A stretch of 64,000 nucleotides of DNA from Usnea hakonensis (Eukaryota > Ascomycota > Lecanoromycetes > Lecanorales > Parmeliaceae): contig BLJB01000130.1 of NCBI GenBank assembly GCA_013423325.1, positions 62,001-126,000 on the forward strand, written 5' to 3'. Positions 44,944-56,761 of the stretch are shown here, piece after piece (within the stretch, counting starts at the first letter, position 1; every line of letters starts with the position of its first letter). The position numbers were made by a program, and so were the translations under genes. The notes under the pieces are model-generated. The model was not told the DNA's origin, made no database searches, and saw only the letters and a list, made by a program, of their open reading frames with translations.

Positions 44944-46937
44944 CTACTTATAGCTGAGAGCAATTAGCTTCTGTTGCCACACGGAAAAGGTGACCTCGCT
45001 TACTTGCAATTCGTCAATGTCCATCTCATCTCCGTCAGTCTGCTCCAGTCGTCGCATTCCCGTTCGTGACTCCCGGCCGCGGCTGAAGAGCACGCTGCTT
45101 GGTCTTGTAGCCGAAGATCTTCTGCTGGCTATTGCGCGAGCCCAGGGTCTCTTTGTCTCGTCCTCGCCAGTCCTTTCGGTAATTTTCCCCTTGCCAAGAT
45201 CAAATATGTTCATGCCTTTCCTCTTGCTTGCGTTACTGCTAGGCTTCGCAACAATGGCATTCGTATTCTGTGACGGAAGAATGCCTCGATCATCCACTGT
45301 AGCTAATTGACTAATGCTAGCTGCTAGCCCTCCCTCATCCTTCGAGGCGACTGGAGATGTCTTCATTCGCTTACTTGCGGGTGCCCCTCGTGAGCGAAGA
45401 TCTTTTGTTGCTCCCTTTCTTTTCACGCTCGTGCTTCCTTCCGAGGCTCTCGTGTTTGGAGATTGAGCGTCTGAGGAGGCGTCCTCACTCCGGTCCTCAA
45501 AGCTGAATTCTAAGATAGACGGACTCCGTTGCAGCGAACTGGCGGCCTTCTTGTTTCCGTTTGCTGGTGGCTCAGGTTCGAGGCGAATACGCGGTGTTGA
45601 GTAGCCAACAGGACTGCTCGAAAAATACTCAGTATCAGAATGCTGGGCCAGTCCCGAGATCATATTGGAAAATCTGGTTGTAGACTTGGGGACGGTCAAG
45701 TGCACATCAGAAGGACTGTCCACCTGTTCCGTGACTGGCATCGATGCACGTGCGGCCTTGCTTTTGTGCTTGCGTTTACTCAAGTCGAAGTCAAAGCCAG
45801 AGTAGTCCTCAGGGGGTAGATGGCCGCCTTCATCATCTGCATCTGAGAAAGGATCCATTGATCCAGAATGTTGGCTTCGAGATCTCATACTCTCGTAGAC
45901 TGGTAGCGGCTTACGTGGAATATTGCCATCACCCGTGAGTTTTCGTATTTTGGGATTGCTTAGATTTTCGCCTTCAGCAATGCGGCGATCTAACCTTCCT
46001 CGAGTCAACTCTTCTTGTGATTCATACTGTGGAGGAGGCTCCCATCCACCGCTAGAGCTCCTCGCAATAGATCCCAATCTCCTGGTGTCGAAGGGCTTAT
46101 CCTTACTGCTACTGCTACTACTCAGTCTTTCCTTGATAGCACGAGTGGCTTTGGCAAATGCAAGTTTGCCTTTTTCGAGAGGGGATAGCTTGGCTGATTC
46201 TGTAGCATAAATGGCAGCTTTTTGCTTAGTCAATGACTCCTGAGCGGCGGCTTGTTGCATGAGATCAGAAATCTTTCTGCTGAGCTTTGCAGCATCCGTT
46301 GTGCTTGTCTGAATACCAAATTTACTTTGAGTAGTGCCACTAGTGGCAGGTCTGCTAGGGGATGGACCTGTGGGGCTTGACAGTGGCTCTTGCAATATGG
46401 GAGATGAGATCATGGGTTTGGTGGCTATCTTGCCTGGGATGGAGACCTTCATGTTGGTTGTCTTAGGGCCGAGAACTGGCCTATTCTGCCAATGTAGTCT
46501 CTGCTCTGCAAAGGGGTCTTTTGGTATTGGCGGGAGTGGCTTGTCCAAGTCGTCAGGGACCGTCTTTGTGGACCTGCTAGATTTTGGACGAAGAATGTCC
46601 GTTGTGCTCATCGCGGCAAGACTATGTAGCGAGGGGAGCCGAACCGACTCATGGGGTACGGTGTTGAGAAGTCCGGTGTTGAGAAGGGCATCCCCAGCAA
46701 GCTCATCAATGCTGCTTTCGTCATCCTGCACCTGGCTCCGGGATCTCTGCATCTTCGACTTCGCCCTTTCAAGGCGGGAGTAGGCTGAGAATTGGACATG
46801 TATTAGACCTGTGCGCTTATGGTGTTATGAGATTACTTGCCTGATCGCTGCTGCTTAGTATCTTTCTCTGGCTTATCATCTTGAAAGACGGTGAAGGAGG
46901 ACAAAAGGCCCTTCTTTCTCTTGCCGTACGTAGCCAT
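44944..46937 (-). CDS. Unrecognised disordered basic protein
   Basis: Exons 46937-46841 and 46784-44944 give 645 aa. The intron has a GC donor (GCAAGT directly after CAG) and an AG acceptor. I do not recognise the family. The start MATYGKRKKGLLSSFTVFQD recalls the TYGKxRK opening of fungal Wapl/Rad61 proteins, but the Wapl helical domain is absent, so this is only a hint. The rest is Ser/Pro/Lys-rich: KPLPPIPKDPF (about 115), a helical KISDLMQQAAAQESLTKQKA (about 205), FSFEDRSEDASSDAQSPN, basic clusters KRKGATKDLRSRGAPASKRM and a C-terminal DEMDIDELQVSEVTFSVWQQ. The composition suggests a nuclear scaffold or regulatory protein. The ORF is long and intact, so a real gene is likely. Confidence 0.78.
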
Positions 46938-48142
46938 GGAATATCTTGGGCGTTTGGGGTGGGTAGCTACCCTAACATCACCGTGATTGGAGCTGGCAAA
47001 GGCCGAATACTGCTCATGCTTTGAATTGAGGGACTGAGGTCACATATTCAAAAGGTGGAGGGGAATTTCTTTTATGGCAATTGGTATGTAGCAATGACCA
47101 GAGCACCTTCCGTTGCAAATGCTTCGGTGCATGTTATACATGGATGACGAGATGCTGTTTCTCTATCGAAAATCTGGGCTGAAGGTACAAAACATCAAGA
47201 AATGGTACCTTCTTAATTTTGATTGTTTGCTTGCCTGCTTTTTATTTTAGTTTGACATATCTCTTTCGGCCTTTTGGCGTTTGCCTAACAGCATCGTAGT
47301 GCACCATCACTAATACGTGCAAACTACGAAAGAGATTGACTCCAAATGACCGAGGGTTTCACGGTGGATTTCATAGGTAGATTGCCATTGGTCTTGCATC
47401 CTGCTCAGTACCTCGTATGATTCCAAATTCCTGAAGCCTCCATATCAAAGCTGAGATGCGGGGGAAGAGCTCCAACATAGATCAGATTCATGCCATTGTG
47501 CTATCAAGTAGGGAGTCTCTAAAGAAAGGGTTTCTACGCTTCGCGTTGAAGCGTAGGTAGACTGGACGATGGTGGGGGTGCGTATATGGTTCCATTGGAC
47601 GAAGTCGCCACGTCTCTTACAGGGCCCAACAAAGAGGTGTTAATCAGATGAAGCGCAAGTGAATACTTAAGGTACCTTAGACATTGAAATTTGTGAATGA
47701 GATTTAGAAAGAGTGAATGATTATTTTAACCGTCTGAGTCTGAGTGATGACCGTGGCAGGAGCGGTGACCGTATTTTTCCGGGCCGAGCAGCCAATCAAA
47801 TTGGGCTTATTCATAATGGTGCCCCGGGAAAATGACGCTTTTGGTCCTGGAGAGTACGAGTGTTGACCGCCGATCACAGCCTCGTCTCTCCAGGTCCAAA
47901 TAATGCAATTGTGCTGTCAATGTATTCCGAGCAGACTCACAAGACATACTACCTTGCTTATACTCGTATACGACTGACTCTCTATTGCGACAATTGAGCT
48001 TTCACATCTGCACCGTAATTATCCAATTCATCTCAACAAGGAACGAGAGCCGCCCACATCTCCCTTCTGCAGTCTTTGCGGCAAAGCCTCTCAACTTTTC
48101 GCATATCTGTCCTGCCGCTCCGCTCAATCTGACACCATCGCC
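46938..48142. promoter_or_regulatory. Divergent intergenic region upstream of HEM2
   Basis: 1.2 kb between two opposing starts with no coding sequence recognised. It contains a perfect 9-bp hairpin (47534-47556) roughly midway. Confidence 0.5.
47534..47556. repeat. Perfect 9-bp hairpin
   Basis: CTACGCTTC (47534-47542), loop GCGTT and GAAGCGTAG (47548-47556). The stem has no mismatch. Confidence 0.75.
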
Positions 48143-49330
48143 ATGTCCTTCTCTTCGCTGGTCTCAGACCTAGCATTTCGCGACCATCCCAACGACCCAG
48201 CAACGCGCCCCTCGAGGCCTCCTGCAAAGTCAAGTACCGGTTCCTACGCCAGGTCGTACACGAGTACAGCGGCAACGAGCGTCAGCATCTCTGGCGACAT
48301 CTCGAGCCAACTCCATGGCGGCTACAACCATCCTCTCGCGCGCTCATGGCAGGCTGAGAGACAATTAACCAAGGTAATACGGTCTCCTGCTCTCAGCACC
48401 ATACTTTGCTAATATTCACAGTCAATGCTCATATACCCGCTCTTCATATCCGATCAGGCTGAAGAAGAGACCCTCATTCCCTCCCTTCCCAACCAACACC
48501 GCCGTGGCATCAACAAACTCATTCCTCACCTTGAACCGCTCGTACGGAAAGGCCTACGTTCCGTAATCCTCTTCGGTGTTCCTATGGCGCCAAATGTCAA
48601 AGACGCCCTTGGCACTGCAGCCGACGACCCCCAAGGTCCAGTCATACAGTCCATCCGTCTTCTTCGCTCTCGCTTCCCATCCCTCTTCATTGTCGCCGAC
48701 GTTTGCCTTTGCGAGTACACCTCCCACGGCCACTGCGGTATTTTGCGCGACGACGGGGGTCTAAACAACAGCCTTTCCGTTGACCGCATAAGCGATGTAG
48801 CCATGGCGTACGCGGAAGCAGGCGCCCATTGCGTTGCACCGTCGGACATGAACGACGGCCGCATCCGCGCAATAAAATTAAAGCTCATCGAAGCGGGCAT
48901 AGCGCAGAAAGTCGTCCTCATGTCCTATTCTGCCAAGTTCTCCGGTTGTCTGTACGGTCCTTTCCGCGATGCTGCGGGTTCTTGCCCCTCGTTCGGCGAT
49001 CGCAAATGCTATCAATTACCTCCTGGCGGTCGAGGTCTGGCTCGGCGGGCGATACATCGCGATATTCAAGAAGGCGCCGATATCATCATGGTGAAGCCTG
49101 CGAGTTCGTATCTGGATATCATTAGTGATGCAAAGGAGATAGGAAAGGATTTGCCGGTTGCGGCGTATCAGGTCAGTGGCGAGTTCGCCATGATTCACGC
49201 AGGTGCAGCGGCTGGAGTATTCGATATCAAAACTATGGCATTTGAGAGCACGGAGGGCATATTGCGGGCAGGGGCAACCATAGTAGTGTCATACTTTACG
49301 CCGCAATTTTTGGATTGGCTGTCTCATTGA
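48143..49330 (+). CDS. HEM2: Delta-aminolevulinic acid dehydratase (porphobilinogen synthase)
   Basis: Exons 48143-48373 and 48422-49330 (48-bp intron) give 379 aa. The enzyme joins two 5-aminolevulinate molecules into porphobilinogen, the second step of heme synthesis, in the cytosol as an octamer. Both active-site lysines are present: MSYSAKFSG (Lys249) and GADIIMVKPASSYLDI (Lys302, the family signature). The zinc ligands CLCEYTSHGHC give Cys172, Cys174 and Cys182, so this is a zinc-dependent form. The N-terminal arm (about 50 aa) is Ser/Thr/Arg-rich and longer than in yeast, and precedes HGGYNHPLARSWQ. The C-terminus reads SYFTPQFLDWL. Confidence 0.96.
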
Positions 49331-49957
49331 TAGAGTTTCGAGGAAGTTTGAAACTCTGGCGTTGAAAAGTAGCATTTGATACTGCTTCATTTTGATTTGG
49401 AACTTTCGCTTTGTCTTCTGCTGATGGTAAATGCTTGGACATCTACACCTGAATCGGACGGGTCAGATGATGTCTCGCTGCTAGGCGTCAATGTACTCGT
49501 ACTATTAGACTGGCTGTTGATGATTTTAACTTGAGAGAAAGGGTTGGAGCTCTATTCAGTCAAAGGTACTATGGTACCGGCTCAATCCCCACCGCGCCAT
49601 GCTCTCATGCCATCTTTTCTGTGTCACCTCTCATTATTTCTCCGAACAATCGAAGAATATATCGCCAGCAGACCTTCTATCCATTATTTAAGGTTAAATT
49701 AAAGTATGTACTTTAAGGAAGGTTGGCCGCAGATCTAAATCTCATTCACCTTGCGTCATCACTATGACATTGTTGACGTGACGTAGTCGCGGCAGAATAA
49801 ATTCGCTTCTTCTATGTCACCTACTTTACTGAAAATTGCCTTGCTCATTGTCATTGACTTTCTACACTGCAAACCTAACTTGCTTCCTAGATTTCAACCA
49901 AAATACCAGACAAAGATCCCCTTCAGATAGACATTCAGAAACTCTACGAAATCCTCC
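49331..49957. other. Intergenic, no gene seen
   Basis: 627 bp with the HEM2 3' end and the promoter of the dehydrogenase gene. Confidence 0.5.
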
Positions 49958-51015
49958 ATGGACGCAGTAAAGAACGCTGCCAAAGCGGCAACCGGCCAAA
50001 ACTCCCAGTTCACTTCTGCTAAGCTCTCCCGTCATCAAAAGCATGGCACTACGCATTGACACCTACAAACAGGCCACCAAGTTCCCATCCAAAGCATGGA
50101 CCAGCCAAGCAACCAGAGCGACATGAAAGGACCCGATCCCGCGAACAAGCAAATACCCACAGAAGATGGCGGCTACCAGACCTACCGCCCAGCCGGCAAG
50201 CTGAAGGGCAAGAAGGCCATCATCACAGGAGGAGACTCCGGCATCGGACGTGCCATTGCCATTCTCTACGCCATGGAAGGCGCAGACAGCATACTCGCCT
50301 ATTTACCCGAGGAGCAAAAGGATGCTGAAGAGACCAAGGAAGCGGTCGAGAAGCACGGAGGGAAATGCTATCTGTTCCCCACCGACGTCTCCAAGAAGGA
50401 AAATTGTGCCGAGCTCGTGAAGAAGGCCGTCTCGGAAATGGGCTCCCTCAACATCCTCGTGAACAACGCCGCAATTCAGAACATGTTGCCCTCAATCAGT
50501 GAACTTTCAGAGTAAGTCCAAAGCCCCCCTGTCTCCCAATCCGCTATACGATGGACAACCATGCTCACGCAATTCACAACAGAGAGCAATGGTTGAGAAC
50601 CTTCGACGTCAACATCCATCCCTACTTCTACCTCGCCAAATACAGCCTCGAGCACATGAAGAGCGGCGACACAATCGTCAACTGCGCCTCCGTAAACGCC
50701 TACATCGGCCGCCCCGATCTGCTCGATTACACCTCCGCCAAAGGCGCCATTGTATCCTTCACGCGCGGCCTGCACAACCAGCAAATCGCTCACGGTATCC
50801 GCGTCAACGCCGTCTGCCCGGGGCCCGTGTGGACGCCGCTGATCCCGTCCACCATGACGAAAGAGGCGCAGGATCAATTGAGCGCAACGCCTATGGGTCG
50901 TCCGGCGCAGCCATCGGAGATTGCGACGTGCTTTGTTTTCTTGGCGAGTCAGGATAGCAGTATGATATCTGGGCAGAGCTTGCATCCTAATGGCGGTGTT
51001 GTGGTTAATGGCTAA
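49958..51015 (+). CDS. Short-chain dehydrogenase/reductase (classical SDR, YhdF/YhxC-like)
   Basis: Exons 49958-50030, 50073-50511 and 50583-51015 give 314 aa. It has an NAD(P) Rossmann motif TGGDSGIGRA after KKAIIT, NNAA (in ILVNNAAIQ), a Ser in NCASVNAYIG, a catalytic YTSAKGA and CPGPVWTPLIP. The N-terminal extension before the Rossmann fold with GPDPANKQIPTEDGGYQTY is characteristic of the bacterial stress-type SDRs (Bacillus YhdF/YhxC) and their fungal relatives. The substrate is not known; glucose- or aldehyde-linked stress roles are suggested for relatives. Intron 1 is only 42 nt with a GTCATC donor; if it is not used, translation would start at ATG 50096 with little loss. Exon 1 fits the extension seen in fungal relatives. 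Confidence 0.88.
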
Positions 51016-51702
51016 GGGGTATATAATTAGCGCTGGGAAAGATCATCATGCATCATATAGCGATCTCAGTCTGTAGATCAGTCATATGAAGCTAATAAAC
51101 AAAAGCTGGTTTCAACATGTCCCCAGGCCCCTTCGAGTGCTGCTGACTCGTCACCCTATGTGTTCGAGTGAGACACGCGGATCTAGTGCCTATTGTACAT
51201 CTCTACGGAAGCCACCCCAAGCACATGCCCATTAAAGGTACCTGTCTTTCCCCTTCGGCGTAGAATACGGATGGAGTTTTGAGCTAGAGCTAAAGCTACT
51301 CATTATTTACACTTCCAAGACTGGAAAGCTCCATACCGCATAGAACAATGAGACAACACCGCATTACCGCCAACACCTTGCACGACACGAGCAGTGTCTG
51401 TCTGGTATCTCAATCTGAAGTACACCTTTAACGAAAAGGACCATATGTACGCAAGAAACTTTCTCGAGTCGGATTAACAACAAAGGGTTGAACACGAAGA
51501 GGGTGAAAAGCGAGCCTTCGATCTGGGCTGCGGTAGCAATAAGAATATGGGCTTATGCGTGGTGGGTGCTACAGCAATAGCCTGACGGTGGTTCGATTTC
51601 CACTAGGCCTTGGTCGATTTTGGCAGATCGGAGCTTTCCACAGTCTCAAAACCAGAGCGTAGTAGATGTGACAAAGTGCAGATTAGCCCGCTAACCCGGA
51701 TT
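51016..51702. other. Intergenic between convergent genes, no gene seen
   Basis: 687 bp with no recognisable coding or RNA gene. Confidence 0.5.
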
Positions 51703-54237
51703 TCACTGCCCGTCAGCGTTGCCGTCGTAAATGCCGCGGCTCACTTTGGCAGGATTGCCTGCCACTACTGTGAACCTTGGAACATCCTGTGTCATTGATC
51801 AGTCCCAATCTTTAAGCTCAAACTCAGTAGTAGGGACCTTCTTACCTGATGTAGCAGACTTCCGGCACCAACAGTGCTGCTCTTGCCAACCCTCACACCT
51901 GCGAGGATGGTCACATTACTTCCAATCCAGCAATCCTCCTCGATTACAATATTTCTACCCAAGGCCGGTCCATTACTTCCCTGGCGCCTTCTCGGATCGA
52001 TAGGATAGGTAGCACACACAAGCTTCACATTAGGGCTAAAGATGCACCTCGCTCCAATGGTGACCGAACAGGTATCAGAAATGCGACAATCAGCACCTAT
52101 AAGCACGTCGTCTCCAACGGTTATATTGTAACCGTAGTCGCAATTAAAAGGCGCCTCCACGACGACTCGCTCACCCACGCTGCCGAACGGCAATTCCATC
52201 TGCGGTGTCGGGACCTCGCCATTGGCACCAGGTGGCTCCACAGTTGGACGTAGGCTAATTATTTGACGGAAGAGGCGGCAGCGCTCTTCGGGGCTGGCAC
52301 CATGGGATGGATTGGTGGCATTATTGAAACGCCAGATGGCGGCGATGCAACGCTCGCGATCCTCGGTGAGGGCAGGAGTCAGCGGTAGGTAGTACAGCCC
52401 TTTCAGCATCTTCTCTCGCTCGGTGTACTGCTCGTTGCGACGTGATGGAGACGGTCGTATAGCGGCAGAATGTGTTGTAGCAGCTTGTGCAATGGCTTGA
52501 ACGTTGTTCTGGTTTGGCGGAGTGTTATTATGATTCGGTGGGTGCGGTGCTTGAGAATACTGAGACGCAGTGGAGTTGGACCGATGCACAGAAGCTGGTG
52601 GATGCATTGAACTCTGCTCTTGAGGATCAGGCATCTCGTACACGGAGCCGCGGTGGCCGTTTTGATCATACTTGGACATAGATGGAGGATGGCTCGGATA
52701 CGGTCGCGGAACCTTGCTCCATGCGGATTTCTGTTGCTCCGGAGTACTTTGCCTCCCATACACTTGGTCGCGGTCATTATCAACATCAATCGGCTTCACT
52801 CGATCCCCATCGTACGATCTCTGCATATGTTGAGGTGGAGGGCCTGGGTACTCTGGACTAGTCTCTTGGTAGCGAGGGGCCGGCGGGTATATAGCGCGAG
52901 AAGGAGTACCCTGGGGCGGGTAGCCGTTCTTGGATTGAAGAGGGATGGGTTGTTTGGAGTTGCTTGGTTTCTGCCATGTGTTTCGCATGCTGTATCCTTC
53001 ACAGACAAATCCGCCTCGCAAGCAATTATTGCCTGTCGGTTCCGTTAGTAGAAGATATCACATACAATGCTGTTAGAGGACCAAACATACATTCAGGGTG
53101 TTGTTCGTCACACTTCTTCTTTCTCCGTCTACAAGTCATGCATCCGGTTTTGGTACGATTGCTGAATACCCTTTTTCTTCGCTTGCGATCCAAGTCTGCA
53201 GAACTGCGGTTTGCACCATAGTCCCCGTATTGTCCATGCTCATCATCGTCTTCGGGGGTTCCATAGGTGTCACGAGGAGGCATCGTGTCGTAGCTTCGAT
53301 TGTGTTGGCGCAGGGAATCAGCCATTTGTTGGTCTGAATAGTATGGTCTAGGTGGTTGACCTGGAGCAATAGAAGGATCGACAGGATGGTCGTATTCATT
53401 CCTCACATGCTGATGTCGCTCCGTTCGTGGATAGATATCAGGAGGGCTTTCTCGCATTTGCGGCTGCCCGTGGTACGCGTCCGGAGGAGGTGGCGGATAC
53501 GTTTCCGGGGGTGGAGGATATGTTTGGCGAGGACTGTAGGTTGGCCGCTCTCTTGGGGGACCATTGTCCATACTATGCATGCGCTGACCGCCCGGGCTTG
53601 GGGGAGGTCCATGCATTCCGTACATGGATTGGTGATCGTAATCAGGACGACGTTGGGGCTCCCCATCGAAGGATCGTTTTCGCTTTTGCACCTGAGGACT
53701 CATGACACCATTAGGATGTGGGTTACTCGGGGTCCTGGAATGAGTTGCATATTGCCCTCTTTGCTCATTGGAGTTCTCATGCCGTTGTGAAGCAGTTGAG
53801 GGAGGGCGGTCTGATGGGTAAGAAAATGGAGCTGGTGTTGGACCTTGAGCATGTGTTGGAGCTTGGGGATTTGGTTGAGCTGGAGCCTGATTCGGAGTTT
53901 GAGCTTGAGTCTGCGGTGCAGTTGGAGATGGAGCTGGAGCTGGAGACAGTCGTCTCTCTTGTCGCGCCGGCTCCGATCCATTTGTTGCTCGATCCTGGCG
54001 GGGCTGAGTTGGAGATTTCGGAGGGTCATGCTGATTGTTTGGGAGGATTTGACGGTGCGCGGCGGCTTCAGAAAATTCTTTCTGAGGTTCAGGATCTGGC
54101 TTGGATTTCGCAGGTGGAACCGGAGAGTTGCTGCCATTAACGGCGGTGAACGATGGTCTGGGTTCAGCAAAGTGATCGTTCTCGAGAGCGCCCTGCCCTT
54201 CGCCTCCGCTGTGCTGGTTGGCAGTGACTGCTGCCAT
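51703..54237 (-). CDS. Zn(II)2Cys6 DNA-binding domain fused to a maltose/sugar O-acetyltransferase
   Basis: Exons 54237-53091, 53032-51846 and 51786-51703 (introns of 58 and 59 bp) give 805 aa. Residues 1-350 are disordered and rich in Pro/Gln/Ser. A perfect fungal binuclear zinc cluster follows, C-x2-C-x6-C-x6-C-x2-C-x6-C (Cys366, 369, 376, 383, 386, 393), with the basic TCRRRKKKCD; intron 1 splits Cys383. A second disordered linker (about 400-580) precedes a Mac domain (about 582-640, REKMLKGLYYLPL) and left-handed beta-helix hexapeptide repeats (about 660-795: FNCDYGYNITVGDDVLIGAD, IEEDCWIGSNVTILAGV) of the NodL/Maa acetyltransferase group. The C-terminus, VPRFTVVAGNPAKV, is typical of these acetyltransferases. 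It suggests a DNA-bound or DNA-regulated acetyltransferase; which activity matters is unknown. Confidence 0.92.
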
Positions 54238-56761
54238 GATTCACTTTACACCCGCGAGGTTGTCGCTTACTGCGTGTGGTAGGCGCGAGATTTCCTGACT
54301 CGACCTGCCAGCGCGGTGAGCAAAGACCGAACTTTCAGACAACATACGACCTATATATACAAAGATCAATTGAAATACTCACTTCAAGATATGTCTTTGC
54401 ACAAGGTCTTTGGAGGCCGCGTGCGCGCGCTTGATTATGCGTCTATCAACGAACAAATCGAGGTGAACCGGGGACATCAGCCCACAGAATTTGGGAGCGG
54501 GACTGGACAAGTAATTTGGAGATACGTGAGAATGTTGCCAAAGCACGATGGTGCTCAGAGAAGGTGTGACAGAAAGAAGCAGGAAGGGTTGGGAAGAAGG
54601 ATCCGCCCTGGGTGCGCTAATGATGGTGGCGTGAATTGTCGCGCGGTGCATTAAGTCTTATACATTCATTTGAAATTTGTACACTTTTCTTCTTTACTTC
54701 ATCTTTGTTGAGAAACAACAAGTGAATCTTCACAAAATTCACTGTAATGAGGCAAAGAGACCCAGCGGCTTGGTTCACAGGATTGCAGCCCTGAGATTTG
54801 GGATGGGACGCTGAGTTGGGGGGAGGGCGGCTGTGCTTTAACGCAGAGAGCGATTGTGGAGCGGGGGAATTGCTAGTTCGATTGCTAGGGGAAGATGCCG
54901 ATCGTGATAATGATTGGGTTTCAAGTTTCGAGGCTACAGCCAAAAATAATTAGACACACACCAACCCGCTCCTGATTGGATTCAAAACACCATCTCCCCC
55001 CCCCTCTTCTCCCTTACTCACTTCTTGAATCCTTTACGGGGCGCTTAAACCTGTTGAGTAGGATTTTACTAATCTACTTCTACCGTTTTACGCAAAGGAA
55101 GGTGGCCAAGATGATCAACACTATTTAATAAATATTATTAGCGTGGTTGATATATGCAGGCAGCACTGCAACATGGAGTCAGCTCGGCGGCAAGATGGCC
55201 CCAGCATTAGGCTTCATTAGCAAACGGCAAACCCCCCAGTTGCTTTGACCATTCGGCACGGGCTAAAAAAAATTAGCGCTTCCTAGAGCTCGTAAAGTTA
55301 AAATTGACGAGGATCTCATGGCGCGATTGCATTGGTCACATGGAAGCCGCTTGAGGCCTCTCGTGCATTGAGGAATACTCATCGATCAACGGAAGATGGA
55401 TATGTGCACACCATCATCTCGCAGTAAAATAATTTTGCAACACCGCTACAACTATGGGAGCTTGACCGGCCAAGTCCCCCCTGGCTCATTCCGCGGTTTT
55501 TGATACCTGTTTTGAAGCGCCGACATCCAATCAGCGTCGACCATGTGTTAGCCAACAATGCTGACACTCTCCTGGATTGACTCTAACCGTCCACGTCCGG
55601 TTCTGTGGACGTCGGCGGGAGCCATTATTCGTCTTGACTCGTGAGTCTCAAAACGATCCAGCTACGCCACCATGGAATTAGTCGAAAAGACCACAATTGG
55701 GGACTGGACGCCTTGAGAACGGCCCCCGCAATCTTTCAAAGCCCAACGCGGCGCGTGTTTGCCGTGGTTGCCTCGGTCACTCAGACCTCGCTTAGGAGAA
55801 ACCCGGTCTCAAATGGAGTAATATACCGTTCAAATTTCGCTCCGGACAACGGAGACTTTAAGGGAAGGTAGCTAAAGTAATCATTACGGGCTGGGGTTAG
55901 CTCAAGATGACTATTTCAAACAAGCGATGACGATGATAGGACAGCAACTCCCAGCCATGACCCAATCAAGATCCTGTTCCCTCGGCAAGAAATTGGGGTA
56001 CGTACGTAAATTGAAATTCTGCAGGTTTGGGGCCAAAGAACGGGCCGTCCAATTACAGATTCGCAGGCCTGAGGCATGAAACCTGCTGCAACGCCAGTCT
56101 AGCCCCCCCTTTTCTGTGGTCGCTGTCATCATGCAGATATCGGGCCAACACTTGTATGCAAGCTTGGGGATTGTAGGAGCGGCGCTTGCCTTTTTACCGC
56201 CTAAAGTAAAACCTTAATAACCAATTACGCCCTTGGCACACACGCTAAAGGTGAATTGAGCATGGCGGCGCCTCTAAGCGCTCTTTTGTGACACCTGCGT
56301 CGAAACGTCTCCTTTCGTTCGTTGACCGTAGCTCCAAGCATCCCAAAAATCCTTCAAGGAGTGACGGCGAAAAGGGAGTGCTCGGGATATATAGATGCGA
56401 GGTGACAATGTCCTGAACCGCGTCTGAGGGCTAGAACTCTGAGGATTTTTCGGGAAGTCGACGGGGGACCACTTCTCGTCCCTAGCCGTTATCGAATTCT
56501 GATACCTTGATGCATGAAATCTAGCCCTCACGATGCTACTATGTTTTACCTTCTTTGACACGTCGCACGCTATGTTCCGAATGCACAGCATAGATGATCT
56601 CTCGAGCTTATCGAATGAATATGGACCGATGACATGATCTTTCGCGCCAACGATAAATATTCCAATTTCTGGGGCTTCCTTAATATCGGGTCTCAAGACC
56701 TTTATAGTCAGAAATGCGTCTTCACAATGTACAAAACCGTAAATCTTATGGCTTAAGCTAG
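54238..56761. other. Gene-poor interval
   Basis: 2.5 kb. Open frames at 54316-54654 (plus) and 56274-56765 (minus) show no family resemblance. A 7-bp inverted repeat CGTCCAC/GTGGACG lies at 55588-55611. The left part is the promoter of the fusion gene. Confidence 0.5.
55588..55611. repeat. Short inverted repeat
   Basis: CGTCCAC at 55588-55594 and GTGGACG at 55605-55611, with a 10-base spacer. Confidence 0.6.

Noticed and set aside
52620..54282. Several plus-strand frames opposite the zinc-cluster gene
   Set aside because: Shadows of the Pro/Gln-rich low-complexity exon of the minus-strand gene.
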